DNA from: JAKOUY01 sp037045185
GTDB taxonomy: Bacteria; Actinomycetota; Acidimicrobiia; Acidimicrobiales; Ilumatobacteraceae
DNA length: 64,000 bases
Assembly: GCA_037045185.1 (NCBI GenBank)
Contig: JBAOHQ010000010.1
Location: 124,001-188,000 of the forward strand
Direction: 5' to 3'
A program made the position numbers and the translations under genes. Positions 1 to 9,257 of this stretch are shown piece by piece (the first letter of the stretch is position 1; every line of letters starts with the position of its first letter). The notes beneath the pieces were generated by a model that saw nothing but the letters and a program-made list of their open reading frames with translations, did no database searches and was not told the origin of the DNA.

Positions 1-437
1 AGAAGACGGCGACGACCTTCCCCACCGTCGAGGGCCGGCGGTGGGTGATCTCGGGTGATTTCGCCCGCCGGGAGGAGGACGGCACGGTCAGCGTGCTGGG
101 CCGCGGCTCGGTGTCCATCAACTCCGGCGGGGAGAAGATCCACCCCGAGGAGGTGGAGGCGGCGCTGCTGAAGCACCCCGACATCTTCGACGTCGTCGTG
201 GTGGGGACACCCAACGAGCGCTGGGGCCAGCAGGTGACGGCCCTGGTCCAGATGCGCGCCGGCGCGACCCTGTCGCCTGCCGACATCCGTGACCATTGCC
301 GCGGCCTGATCGCCGACTACAAGGCGCCCAAGGAGGTGTTGTTCGTGGACGCAGCCCCACGCACACCGGTGGGCAAGTCCGACTACAAGGTGGCCAAGGA
401 GATGGCGCTGCGGATGCTCGGGCTGGCGCCGGCCTGA
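1..437 (+). CDS. Acyl-CoA synthetase, C-terminal part (5' end outside window)
   Basis: The open frame runs in from the left edge, so only about 144 C-terminal residues are visible. They form the small mobile domain of the adenylate-forming (AMP-binding) family. There is a hinge-type aspartate in SGDFARR, the motif SGGEKIHPEEVE that contacts the acyl-adenylate, and a C-terminal PVGKSDYK that supplies the invariant catalytic lysine. The family activates a carboxylic acid with ATP and then loads it onto CoA. The substrate cannot be told from this fragment. The gene converges on the substrate-binding protein gene, and a strong hairpin lies between them. The internal ATG at 45 is not the real start, because the conserved frame continues upstream of it. 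Confidence 0.9.
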   Translation, partial: KTATTFPTVEGRRWVISGDFARREEDGTVSVLGRGSVSINSGGEKIHPEEVEAALLKHPDIFDVVVVGTPNERWGQQVTALVQMRAGATLSPADIRDHCRGLIADYKAPKEVLFVDAAPRTPVGKSDYKVAKEMALRMLGLAPA

Positions 438-492
438 TCGCCGCCACCGACCACTGGCACCGCCAAGCGGTCGGGTTCGCCCAACCACGCGA

Positions 493-526
493 CACGGCCC
501 GCCCCGGGCTGCCGGGGCGGGCCGTG
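493..526. terminator. Hairpin between convergent genes
   Basis: A perfect 15-bp inverted repeat (493-507 and 512-526) with a 4-nt loop. It lies 56 nt after the acyl-CoA synthetase stop and 19 nt before the stop of the convergent gene. It has no clear U-run on either strand, which is common for GC-rich actinobacterial terminators. It could serve both genes. Confidence 0.65.
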
Positions 527-544
527 GCCGTTCACACCGTCAGG

Positions 545-1969
545 TCATTGATCCCGTGTGGGATCGATCCCCGGCGTCGGATCGCCGAAGTTGCCCTCGA
601 TATGGGTGGACCCGTCGGCGCCGTCACAGTGGAAGCCGCTGCCGTTGTCGTCGGCCGAGCCGATCTCGGGGTACAGGCGCGTCCACTTGCCGTCCTTGAT
701 CGTCATCAGCAGACCGCAGGTCGGTGGCAGGTTCTGACCGGGATTGGTCTCGGCTTGCAGCCCACCGGCCGTCCACGACGTGATCTTCTTGCCCGCTGCC
801 AGCACGCACTCGCGCTCCAGCACGTTGTTGTTGGCGTCGAGGCAGTCGTTGGCGGCAACCACGAACAGCAGGAAGGCCGAGGTGGCCTGCAAGCCCAGCC
901 CAGCCTTGTTCCCGGTCGGGTTGAACTTCGCCATCATGTCGAGGTAGCTCTTCATCGCCGGCTGATCCGGCTCCTCGAAGGGGACGAACGCGTTGCGGGC
1001 AACCGCGCCCTCGGTGGCTTGAGCATCGCCCTCGGCCACCAGCGACTCGGTGTACAACGATCCCTCCAGCAAGACGAGCTCGGGGACGAAGCCGATCTCG
1101 CGCATCGCCTTGAAGAGCCCGATCACGGTGGCCGCGGAACCGGCCACGGTCACCATGCCGACGTTCTTGTCCTTCATCCGCTGGGCGAAGGGGGCCCAGT
1201 TGGCCTCGCCTGCCGGGTTGGTGGGGATCTCGTCGACCACGGTGTAGCCGCCGATTGCCGCCATCTGCGCCTTGTACATGTCCTTCTGCACGATCGTGGT
1301 GCCGAAGTCGGTGTACACGATGGCCGTGCGGGTGATGGCGTCGGGATGGGTCTTCTTGGCCCACTGCAGCCACGACGCCGGCTTGTCGTTCAGCGGGTTC
1401 GGCATCGGCTCGACCTTGGCGTTGTTCATGGCCGCGGCGGCCGTGACGCTGTAGCCGGCGAAGTTGACCATCTTGCACTCGTGGAACCGCGGGAACATCT
1501 GATCGTCGAACACGTACCCTCCGCCGACCATGGCAAACGCCTCGGCGCAGGCCTTCTCGATCGCCACGGGAACCTCGAACAACTTGCCGTCGAGGTCGAC
1601 GATCTCGATGGGCAGGCCGCGGATGCCGCCCTGTTCATTGCACCACCCGGCGAACGCGACCGCCGCGTCGTACATGTCGGGGTTCAGCGAACGCGCCGCG
1701 TAGCCCTTGTCGGTGGCCACGCCGAGCTTCAGCGCGGCGCCGCCGTTCTGCCCCTCGGCGATCGTGGGCACACCCTGGTCGGTGGCCGGGCCGCACGGAC
1801 TGGGCATGGTGCCGAAATGCGGTCCCTCCGGGACGGCTGCAGCGGTGCCCGCGGCGGCCGTCGAGCCGGCCGCGGGTGTGGTGGGTGGCGTGGTCGCTCC
1901 AGCGGTGCCCACCCCGGCGAGGGACAGGACCGCGCCGAGGGCGACGGATACCGTGAATGTGTGTCGCAT
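545..1969 (-). CDS. ABC transporter substrate-binding protein, branched-chain amino acid type
   Basis: A 474-residue secreted protein of the type I periplasmic-binding (Peripla_BP_6, LivJ-like) family. It would capture a small solute outside the membrane for an ABC importer. The N-terminus has a short basic start, a hydrophobic stretch (SVALGAVLSLAGVGTAGA) and a signal-peptidase-like AGA site, followed by a Thr/Pro/Ala-rich linker. The mature part contains family-like segments such as GWCNEQGGIRGLPIEIVDLD and a late TSAFLLFVVAANDC. The ATG at 1969 was chosen because AAGGAG lies just upstream of it. In-frame starts at 1990 and 2011 would only lengthen the leader. No permease or ATPase gene is adjacent, so the ligand is unknown. 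Similar proteins often sit beside acyl-CoA synthetase genes, as here. Confidence 0.85.
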   Translation of the reverse strand: MRHTFTVSVALGAVLSLAGVGTAGATTPPTTPAAGSTAAAGTAAAVPEGPHFGTMPSPCGPATDQGVPTIAEGQNGGAALKLGVATDKGYAARSLNPDMYDAAVAFAGWCNEQGGIRGLPIEIVDLDGKLFEVPVAIEKACAEAFAMVGGGYVFDDQMFPRFHECKMVNFAGYSVTAAAAMNNAKVEPMPNPLNDKPASWLQWAKKTHPDAITRTAIVYTDFGTTIVQKDMYKAQMAAIGGYTVVDEIPTNPAGEANWAPFAQRMKDKNVGMVTVAGSAATVIGLFKAMREIGFVPELVLLEGSLYTESLVAEGDAQATEGAVARNAFVPFEEPDQPAMKSYLDMMAKFNPTGNKAGLGLQATSAFLLFVVAANDCLDANNNVLERECVLAAGKKITSWTAGGLQAETNPGQNLPPTCGLLMTIKDGKWTRLYPEIGSADDNGSGFHCDGADGSTHIEGNFGDPTPGIDPTRDQ

Positions 1970-2049
1970 TGCTCTCCTTCGTGTCGTCATCGAACCTTCA
2001 GAGCCCCCCAAGAGTCATGATTCACGGGAATCTGACGGCGCGTCAGATG

Positions 2050-2676
2050 CTAGCCTGCCCTGCGGAGCGCCACCAAAGAACGATCGGCGACGGCGGCCGC
2101 CACTGCGTAGACGTGGCGGATGCCGGCCTGCCGCAACGACCCGACGGCCGACGCCAGGGTGGCCCCGGTGGTGACCACGTCGTCCACCACGAGGACACGC
2201 ACGTCCGCGCAGCGCGGGTGGGTGCGGAACCCGGGAGCGATGAGCCGCTCCCACCGCCGCCGGGTGGTCTGCGAAGCGCCGGCGCCGTTGTCGTGCTGGC
2301 GGTAGAGCAACCGCCGGCACGGAACTCCGAGCACCCTGGCGACCTCCCTGGCCAGCAGCTCGGCCTGATCGAAGCCGCGCCGGGCCGCCCGGCGGCCGCT
2401 GGTGGGGGCCCAGGTGACGACGTCCACCTCCGGGAGCCGGGCCCGGGCCACCACCTCACCGGCCAGCACGGCTGCCGCGGCCCGGCGGTTGCGGTACTTC
2501 AACCCAACGACCAGCTGCCGGCCGATGCCGTCGAAGGGCAGCGCTCCCCGGATGACGACCCCGTCGGGCCCGTGATGCGCCGGGACCGGTGGCACGGCGA
2601 CCAGGGCGAACCGGCACCGCCGGCACAACGACGGACCGGGGGTCTGGCAGGCAACGCACGTGGATGACAGCAACAT
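2050..2676 (-). CDS. ComF family phosphoribosyltransferase-like protein
   Basis: A 208-residue protein of the ComF/GntX family. The N-terminus has a zinc-ribbon-like CVAC...CRRC pair. The C-terminal half carries the type I phosphoribosyltransferase PRPP loop as VLVVDDVVTTGATL, with the two acidic residues followed by TTGAT. In naturally competent bacteria ComF takes part in DNA uptake, but most ComF-like proteins have no established role. No competence genes are visible nearby. The ATG at 2676 is the first start in frame with the zinc ribbon. The family call is firm and the function is open. Confidence 0.85.
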   Translation of the reverse strand: MLLSSTCVACQTPGPSLCRRCRFALVAVPPVPAHHGPDGVVIRGALPFDGIGRQLVVGLKYRNRRAAAAVLAGEVVARARLPEVDVVTWAPTSGRRAARRGFDQAELLAREVARVLGVPCRRLLYRQHDNGAGASQTTRRRWERLIAPGFRTHPRCADVRVLVVDDVVTTGATLASAVGSLRQAGIRHVYAVAAAVADRSLVALRRAG

Positions 2677-2726
2677 GGTGGTCGGTGTACCTGGGGGGTG
2701 TCACAGAGTTGATCGGAGGACACCGA

Positions 2727-2732
2727 TAGCGT
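2727..2732 (+). promoter_or_regulatory. Leaderless -10 box (TAGCGT)
   Basis: TAGCGT lies 7 nt before the GTG at 2740, with no Shine-Dalgarno site between them. This spacing would put the transcription start at or next to the start codon. Confidence 0.5.
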
Positions 2733-2739
2733 CGAGCGG

Positions 2740-3378
2740 GTGACGACCCCGTGGCGTGACACGCTGCTCCCGCCCCGGCTTGGCGAGCGACTGCTCCGCT
2801 GTGTCGTCGGGCTGTTCATGTTCGGCCTGGGGATCAGCATGTTCCTCACCGCCAAGCTGGGTCTGGCCCCGTGGGACGTGCTCCACCAGGGCATCAGCCG
2901 CAGGACCGGGCTGCCGGTGGGCGTCGTGATCGAGATCGTCGGGCTGGCGCTGCTGCTGCTGTGGATCCCGTTCCGGCTGCGGCCGGGCATCGGCACCATC
3001 CTGAACGCGGTGGAGATCGGCGTCGTCGTCGACCTCGTCGCCGACCACCTACCGCACACCAACCTGCTCATCCCCCGGCTGCTGTACGTCGCCGGCGGGA
3101 TGATCTCGGTGGGCATCGGCTCCGGGCTGTACATCGGCGCCGGCCTCGGGACCGGACCGCGGGACGGATTGATGGTCGGCATCTCCCAGCGTGGCCCGTC
3201 CATCCGCGTGGCCCGGACGATGGTGGAGGTGGTCGTGCTCGTCGCCGGGGTGGCCCTCGGTGGATCCGTCGGGTTGGGCACGGTCACGTTCATGTTCGGC
3301 ATCGGGCCCGTCGTCCAGTTCTTCCTGCCGCGGCTGCGGATGCACGGCGGCCACCACGACCTGGCGCCCGCCCACTGA
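2740..3378 (+). CDS. YczE/YitT-like integral membrane protein
   Basis: A 212-residue hydrophobic protein with about five transmembrane segments. The first is VVGLFMFGLGISMFLTAKLG, followed by the family-typical APWDVLHQGISRRTGLPVG and a later GLGTGPRDGLMVGIS. Both match the YczE/YyaS family of predicted membrane proteins. In Bacillus some members are linked to antibiotic production or export, but no transport activity is generally accepted. The GTG start at 2740 is supported by the -10 box 7 nt upstream and by the lack of an earlier in-frame start. It is followed by a small unknown gene in the same direction. Confidence 0.8.
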   Translation: MTTPWRDTLLPPRLGERLLRCVVGLFMFGLGISMFLTAKLGLAPWDVLHQGISRRTGLPVGVVIEIVGLALLLLWIPFRLRPGIGTILNAVEIGVVVDLVADHLPHTNLLIPRLLYVAGGMISVGIGSGLYIGAGLGTGPRDGLMVGISQRGPSIRVARTMVEVVVLVAGVALGGSVGLGTVTFMFGIGPVVQFFLPRLRMHGGHHDLAPAH

Positions 3379-3383
3379 CGGGA

Positions 3384-3389
3384 TACGGT
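3384..3389 (+). promoter_or_regulatory. Leaderless -10 box (TACGGT)
   Basis: TACGGT lies 7 nt before the GTG at 3397, in the 18-nt gap after the YczE-like gene. The small downstream gene may therefore have its own leaderless promoter. Confidence 0.45.
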
Positions 3390-3396
3390 TCGTCTC

Positions 3397-3681
3397 GTGG
3401 AGCCCATCCCGCCCGACGCCGAGACCGTGCGCAACGCCAGGCGGCGCTACGGGACGGGTGGGGCCATCGTGGCCGCGATCGGGATCGGTATCGACGAAGC
3501 GGTCTTCGGCAAGCCGAAGCGTGACCAGGGCGCCGTCGTCGTCGACGCTCCGGGTGAGCCAGGTGACCTGGACCGTGACGGCATCACCATGACCGTGAAC
3601 GCGGCGACGGCGGTCACCGTCCCGGCCCAGCCACCGAGGCGGCCACTACCCCCGGTGAAGGTGCGCCGGCGCCGCCGCTGA
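3397..3681 (+). CDS. Small basic protein of unknown function
   Basis: I do not recognise this 94-residue protein. The N-terminal third (AETVRNARRRYGTGGAIVAA) is followed by IGIGIDEAVFGKPKRDQGAVV, an acidic GEPGDLDRDGITM segment, and an Ala/Val/Thr stretch. It ends in a proline-rich tail and a very basic KVRRRRR terminus. The GTG start is supported by the TACGGT box 7 nt upstream. The Gly/Ile-rich stretch is too short and polar to be a confident membrane span. It sits 18 nt downstream of the YczE-like gene, but the box suggests separate transcription. It is probably a real gene, because codon use matches its neighbours. Confidence 0.55.
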   Translation: MEPIPPDAETVRNARRRYGTGGAIVAAIGIGIDEAVFGKPKRDQGAVVVDAPGEPGDLDRDGITMTVNAATAVTVPAQPPRRPLPPVKVRRRRR

Positions 3682-3726
3682 CATCGACGGATTGATCCGC
3701 GATCCGCCTCGGTGCGTACACCAGGC

Positions 3727-4665
3727 ATGACCACATCACGATTCCGCCATCTCCTCGGCGCGGCCGCGGCCGCAGCGTCGGCTCTCGCCGTCGTCGTCAG
3801 CGCCTCATCGGCCTCTGCGAGGCCGGCCACCACGCCGCCGGCCGGTTCGGCCGCTCCGGTCACGGTGGCGGTGGCCGACAGCCCGCTGGGGCAGATCCTC
3901 GTCGATCAGAACGGGCTGACGCTCTACCTGTTCACCCCCGACCGCCTGGCCACCAGCACCTGCACCGGTGACTGCCTCACGGCGTGGCCGGTGCTCGCCG
4001 GTCCTGCCGCCGCCGGGACGGGTACCACGAACGAGGACCTCGGCGCCATCACCCGGCCGGACGACTCCTCCCTGCAGGCCACGTTCTACGGCTGGCCGCT
4101 GTACTACTTCGCCGGCGACAAGGCCCCCGGAGACCTGAACGGTCAGGGCAAGGGTGGCAAGTGGTTCCTGGTGGACGGCGAAGGCAGCCTGGTGATGGCC
4201 ACCACTCCACCGGCGACGCCGCCGTCCGCTGCGCCGGATTCCGGCGAGGCAACGACCCCGGCCGGTGGCCAAGCCCCCACCCCGCCCAGTGGACCCGCGC
4301 CGGTGAGCACCGTGATGCTGATCGACACGCCGTACGGCAAGGTGGTCGGTGATGGTGACGGGCGAGCCCTGTACGCCTTCGTTCCCGACATGCCGGCCAC
4401 CAGCGTGTGCCTCGACGAGTGCATCGCCAATTGGCCGGCCTTCGAAGGGACCCCCACCGCTGGCACGGGTGTCGATGCCGCGCTGTTCGGCAGCGTGGTG
4501 CGGTCCGACGACGGCAAGGCCCAGGTGACCTACCGGGGCTGGCCGCTGTACTACTTCGACGGTGACGGCAAGGCCGGCGACATCCTCGGGCAGGGTCTCG
4601 GCGGCAAGTGGTACGTCCTGGCTCCCAACGGCGAGGCGATCCGCACGGCGGCGCCCGCTTCCTGA
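3727..4665 (+). CDS. Secreted protein with PF03640-type repeats
   Basis: A 312-residue exported protein. The signal peptide has a basic start, a long Ala-rich hydrophobic core and an ASA-like cleavage site near residue 30. The mature protein holds two similar blocks, about residues 45-155 and 195-310, joined by a Pro/Thr/Ala linker. Each block has a first half with DxxGLTLYLFTPD or DGRALYAFVPD plus a Cys pair (STCTGDCLTAWP, SVCLDECIANWP), and a second half ending YYFxGDxxxGDxxGQGxGGKW. These are the secreted repeats of PF03640, found in many actinobacterial lipoproteins. No biochemical role is established. There is no lipobox cysteine here, so it is probably secreted rather than lipidated. 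The ATG at 3727 gives a normal signal peptide; a GTG at 3712 would add five residues. Confidence 0.85.
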   Translation: MTTSRFRHLLGAAAAAASALAVVVSASSASARPATTPPAGSAAPVTVAVADSPLGQILVDQNGLTLYLFTPDRLATSTCTGDCLTAWPVLAGPAAAGTGTTNEDLGAITRPDDSSLQATFYGWPLYYFAGDKAPGDLNGQGKGGKWFLVDGEGSLVMATTPPATPPSAAPDSGEATTPAGGQAPTPPSGPAPVSTVMLIDTPYGKVVGDGDGRALYAFVPDMPATSVCLDECIANWPAFEGTPTAGTGVDAALFGSVVRSDDGKAQVTYRGWPLYYFDGDGKAGDILGQGLGGKWYVLAPNGEAIRTAAPAS

Positions 4666-4674
4666 CCCACCCGA

Positions 4675-4707
4675 CGAGCGGGCCGGCGTCTCTCGCCGGC
4701 CCGCTCG
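4675..4707. terminator. Hairpin between convergent genes
   Basis: A perfect 14-bp stem (4675-4688 and 4694-4707) with a 5-nt TCTCT loop. It starts 9 nt after the secreted-repeat gene and ends before the convergent anti-sigma gene. TTC follows it on the plus strand. It is probably a terminator for the plus-strand gene and possibly for both. Confidence 0.7.
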
Positions 4708-4764
4708 TTCGCGCCCGGGCCGATCACCGTCGTGGCGCCGATCAGCCGTTCCGGCCCGAGCCGG

Positions 4765-5439
4765 TCAGCCGGTGAACGAGGCGGTGGCCCACACCTTGCC
4801 GGTGGTGGTCACCAGGGTGAGGCCGACCGGCTGACCGTCGACGGGGAGATCCCACGCCGTGCCATCGGACGCCGACCAACTGCCGAGCGTCGTGGTCGAG
4901 CCATCGGCGAACTGGGCGACGCAGCGGTACCACGGCGCCGGCGGGGTCCCCGCCAGGGAGATCCGGACGGCAGCACGCCCAGACGAATCGGCGCCGAACG
5001 ACGCGGTTCCTACCAGCTTGCGGGTCCCTGTCAGCAGCGACATCGGCTGCCCGAAGGTACCGGCTGGGGCGGCGACCGCCGATGCGCGCAACGCGCCCGA
5101 CGGCGCAGCCGGCGCGGTCCGGACCATCTGCCAGGCGCCGACGCCGAGGCCCAGACCGGCGACCGCGGCGACCGCCCCCCACGGGCGGGCGCGGCGCCGG
5201 TCACGGCGCAACGACAACGGTGCGGGGTCGAGGCTCGCCAACACCCGCTCGACGAAGCCGGCGGGTGGCTCGGCCACGGGTGCCAGGCGGGTCACGTCGT
5301 CGACCACGCCGAGCAGCTGCTTGGCGGTGGCGCGGCACGCCGCGCAGGACTCCAGGTGGTCAGTGACACCGGGCTGATCCTGCGGGTCGAGGTGGCCGAG
5401 AACCATCTCGATCAGGGCGTCGTGGGGGTGCGCGTTCAT
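4765..5439 (-). CDS. Anti-sigma factor, RskA-like with zinc-binding N-terminus
   Basis: A 224-residue membrane protein. The cytoplasmic N-terminus carries the zinc anti-sigma motif HLESCAAC (H-x3-C-x2-C) near residues 30-40, which binds and holds off an ECF sigma factor. A single membrane span follows at PWGAVAAVAGLGLGVGAW. The outer part ends in an RskA-type domain with GTPPAPWYRCVAQFADG and GLTLVTTTGKVWATASF. The ATG at 5439 overlaps the sigma-factor stop in an ATGA junction, and GAGGAG lies 8 nt upstream of it, so the two genes are translationally coupled. Release of the sigma factor would require proteolysis or another signal acting on the outer domain. The signal is unknown. Confidence 0.85.
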   Translation of the reverse strand: MNAHPHDALIEMVLGHLDPQDQPGVTDHLESCAACRATAKQLLGVVDDVTRLAPVAEPPAGFVERVLASLDPAPLSLRRDRRRARPWGAVAAVAGLGLGVGAWQMVRTAPAAPSGALRASAVAAPAGTFGQPMSLLTGTRKLVGTASFGADSSGRAAVRISLAGTPPAPWYRCVAQFADGSTTTLGSWSASDGTAWDLPVDGQPVGLTLVTTTGKVWATASFTG

Positions 5440-6072
5440 CGGAGCGGCTCCTCGGCCCATGCCGACAGGTCGGCGCGCAGGCGGTGCAGGCCAAGGCGGA
5501 TCCGGCTCTTCACCGTGCCGAGAGGAATGCCGTCCAACTGGGCGATCTCCTCACCGGTACATCCGCCGATGACCGCCAGGACCACCGCGCGGGCCTGGGC
5601 ATCCGGCAGCAGGCGCACGCGAGCCAGCACCGCTGTGGCGTCCACCCGCGACGCAGCGGTATCGGCGGTGCTGTCGGCCGACACGGTGTCGCCGCGCAGC
5701 GACGGACTCGACCATCTCGTGCAGGCGAACGGCGTCCACCGGCTGGATGCGCCGCGCCCGGATGGCGTCGATCGAGGCGTTGCGGGCGATGGTCAGGACC
5801 CAGCTCACCACGGTGCCGCGGCGCACGTCGTAGGTGGACGCGGCCCGCCAGGCACGCAGGAACGCAGTCTGGGCGACGTCCTCGGCCAGCGAACGGTCAC
5901 CCACCATGTGCAGGGCCAGTCCGTACACCCGGCGCTGGAACCGCCGGACGAACGCCGCCGCGGCTTCGCCGTCGAGCACTGCCATCCCGGCGACGAGCGC
6001 GTCGTCGGACAACTCGTCATGGCGCGGCACACCCACACCATGGTCTACGTCGGTGAGCCCTCGGCGGATCAC
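5436..6072 (-). CDS. ECF RNA polymerase sigma factor (frameshift near 5694)
   Basis: A sigma-70 family ECF factor of about 211 residues. The first frame holds region 2: FVRRFQRRVYGLALHMVGD, then AEDVAQTAFLRAWRAAS and GTVVSWVLTIARNASID. The second frame holds region 4: LLPDAQARAVVLAVIGGCTG and then IPLGTVKSRIRLGLHRLR, the DNA-binding helix-turn-helix. The two frames meet near 5694 in a GCGCGG context. Restoring one GC pair or removing one base joins them, and I read the break as a sequence error. The GTG at 6072 was chosen as the first plausible start after the ahcY stop, leaving 29 nt. The stop overlaps the anti-sigma start, and the pairing resembles SigK/RskA systems. Confidence 0.8.
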
Positions 6073-6101
6073 CGCGCCGCCCCGGCAGGTGCTCGATCCG
6101 C

Positions 6102-7572
<1,471 letters not shown>

Positions 7573-7639
7573 ACGGCGGTCGAGTCTACGGTGGGCGTCC
7601 ACGCCAGCGGCCGGACGGCCCGGTGCGGGCGGCGCCGGG

Positions 7640-7858
7640 TTACTCGGTGGCGCGGGCCAGCGCGCTGAGCCGGGCGTGCTGGGCGTCGTCGGTCACCTGG
7701 GTGGCCTCGTCCACGAGCATCACCGGGATGCCGTCGTCGATCCGGTACAGCAGGCGCAACCGCGGGTTGTACAGACCGTCGGCGTCGCCGAGATAGAGCA
7801 GGGCGCCGTGGTCCTGCGGGCAGGCCAGCACCGCCAGCAGTCGTTCGTCCAGTGCCAT
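7640..7858 (-). CDS. Trm112-like zinc-ribbon-type protein
   Basis: A 72-residue protein of the Trm112/UPF0434 family. The start MALDERLLAVLACPQDHGAL matches the family core. The body continues LYLGDADGLYNPRLRLLYRI and DDGIPVMLVDEA, which are close to family consensus. Trm112 partners activate methyltransferases in eukaryotes and archaea. The role of the bacterial relatives is not settled. It lies between manB and ahcY, an arrangement I recall from other actinobacteria, and only 16 nt separate it from the manB stop. Only one cysteine of the usual zinc cluster is visible (ACPQD), so metal binding may be lost. Confidence 0.85.
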   Translation of the reverse strand: MALDERLLAVLACPQDHGALLYLGDADGLYNPRLRLLYRIDDGIPVMLVDEATQVTDDAQHARLSALARATE

Positions 7859-7874
7859 GAGGGTCCTCCAGCGG

Positions 7875-9257
7875 TCAGTCGGCGGTGATCAGCGCCAGGA
7901 GCGCGGCGACGTGATCGTCGCACTGCTCACGCGACGGCGCTTCCAGGTTCAGGCGCAGCAGCGGCTCGGTGTTCGACGGGCGCAGGTTGAACCACCAGTC
8001 CCCGGCGTCCACGGTGAGCCCGTCCAGCATGTCCTGGGGGAACTGGGCGAACTCGCCCGCCACGCGACGGATCACCGCTGCCGGGTCATCCACGTGGGTG
8101 TTGATCTCACCGCTGGACGAGTACCGCTCGAACGGCTTGCGCATGACCGACAGCGGTTCACCGCTGCGAGCCATCTCGCTGAGCACCACCATGCTGGCGA
8201 TCAGCCCGCTGTCGGCGCGGTAGTTGCGCAGGAAGTAGTAGTGCGCGCTGTGCTCGCCACCGAAGGCCGCGCCCGTCTCGGCCATGCGCTGCTTGATGAA
8301 CGAGTGGCCCACCTTGGTGCGCACCGGCACACCGCCGTGCTCACGGATCACTTCGGGCACGGCACGCGAGCAGATCAGGTTGTGCAACACGGTGGCGCCC
8401 GGCGATGTGCGCAGGACCGCCGCGGCCAGCAGGGCTGTCGTGGTGCTGCCGCTCAGCCCACGGCCGTGCTCGTCGACGACGAAGACGCGGTCGGCGTCGC
8501 CGTCGAAGGCCAGGCCGATGTCGAACCCGCCGGCCACGACGCGGGCCTGCAGGTCACGCTGGTTGGCCGGCTGCAGCGGATCAGCCGGGTGGTTGGGGAA
8601 CGTGCCGTCGAGCTCGCCGTACATGACCTCGAGGGTGATCTGGGGCACCCGCTCGAACACCGCGGGCACCACCAACCCACCCATGCCGTTGGCGGTGTCG
8701 GCCACCACGCGCAGCGGCCGCATGTTCTCGACGTCCATGAACGACAGCACGTGATCGACGAAGGGTTCCAGCAGGTTGCGTTGCGACACCATGCCGGGTG
8801 CCGCGCCGGAGGCAGGCGCCGAGCCGGAGAGCACGGCGGCGGCGATCGCGCTGATCTCGTCGAGCCCGGAGTCCTGGCCCACCGGCCGAGCCCCGGACAA
8901 GCAGAACTTCACCCCGTTGTACTGGGCCGGATTGTGGGAGGCGGTGAACATCGCTCCGGGTACGTCCAGTGACCCAGCGGCGAAGTAGAGCATGTCGGTG
9001 GAGGCCAGGCCGATGTCGATCACGTCGACCCCCTGGCCGGTGACTCCACTGGCGAAGGCGTCGACGAGGCCGATTCCCGAGGGGCGCATGTCCCGGCCGA
9101 CGAGCACACGCTGGGCGCCGGCGAACCGGGCGAAGCCCACCCCCAGGGCATAGGCGATGTGCTCGTTGAGCTGGTCGGGGACGGTGCCGCGGACGTCGTA
9201 GGCCTTGACGATCTGGTCGAGCACCGCAGTAGCCGCAGGAGACTGGTCGGCGGTCAT
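7875..9257 (-). CDS. manB: Phosphomannomutase/phosphoglucomutase
   Basis: A 460-residue alpha-D-phosphohexomutase. It interconverts mannose-6-phosphate and mannose-1-phosphate (or the glucose equivalents) and so feeds GDP-mannose. All four family signatures are present: the active-site phosphoserine loop MFTASHNPAQYNG, the metal-binding loop AFDGDADRVFVVD, a sugar-recognition loop FGGEHSAHYYF, and the C-terminal phosphate loop WFNLRPSNTEPLLRLN. Its ATG overlaps the stop of the upstream membrane-protein gene (ATGA at 9254-9257), so they share an operon. The product would suit the GDP-mannose dehydratase and nucleotidyltransferase encoded at 22-26 kb. Confidence 0.95.
   Translation of the reverse strand: MTADQSPAATAVLDQIVKAYDVRGTVPDQLNEHIAYALGVGFARFAGAQRVLVGRDMRPSGIGLVDAFASGVTGQGVDVIDIGLASTDMLYFAAGSLDVPGAMFTASHNPAQYNGVKFCLSGARPVGQDSGLDEISAIAAAVLSGSAPASGAAPGMVSQRNLLEPFVDHVLSFMDVENMRPLRVVADTANGMGGLVVPAVFERVPQITLEVMYGELDGTFPNHPADPLQPANQRDLQARVVAGGFDIGLAFDGDADRVFVVDEHGRGLSGSTTTALLAAAVLRTSPGATVLHNLICSRAVPEVIREHGGVPVRTKVGHSFIKQRMAETGAAFGGEHSAHYYFLRNYRADSGLIASMVVLSEMARSGEPLSVMRKPFERYSSSGEINTHVDDPAAVIRRVAGEFAQFPQDMLDGLTVDAGDWWFNLRPSNTEPLLRLNLEAPSREQCDDHVAALLALITAD

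Noticed and set aside
5694..5694. Programmed ribosomal frameshifting in the sigma factor and other broken genes
   Set aside because: No slippery heptamer or pseudoknot-like sequence was seen, and unrelated genes including lysS and metH share the same kind of break, which fits sequencing error better.
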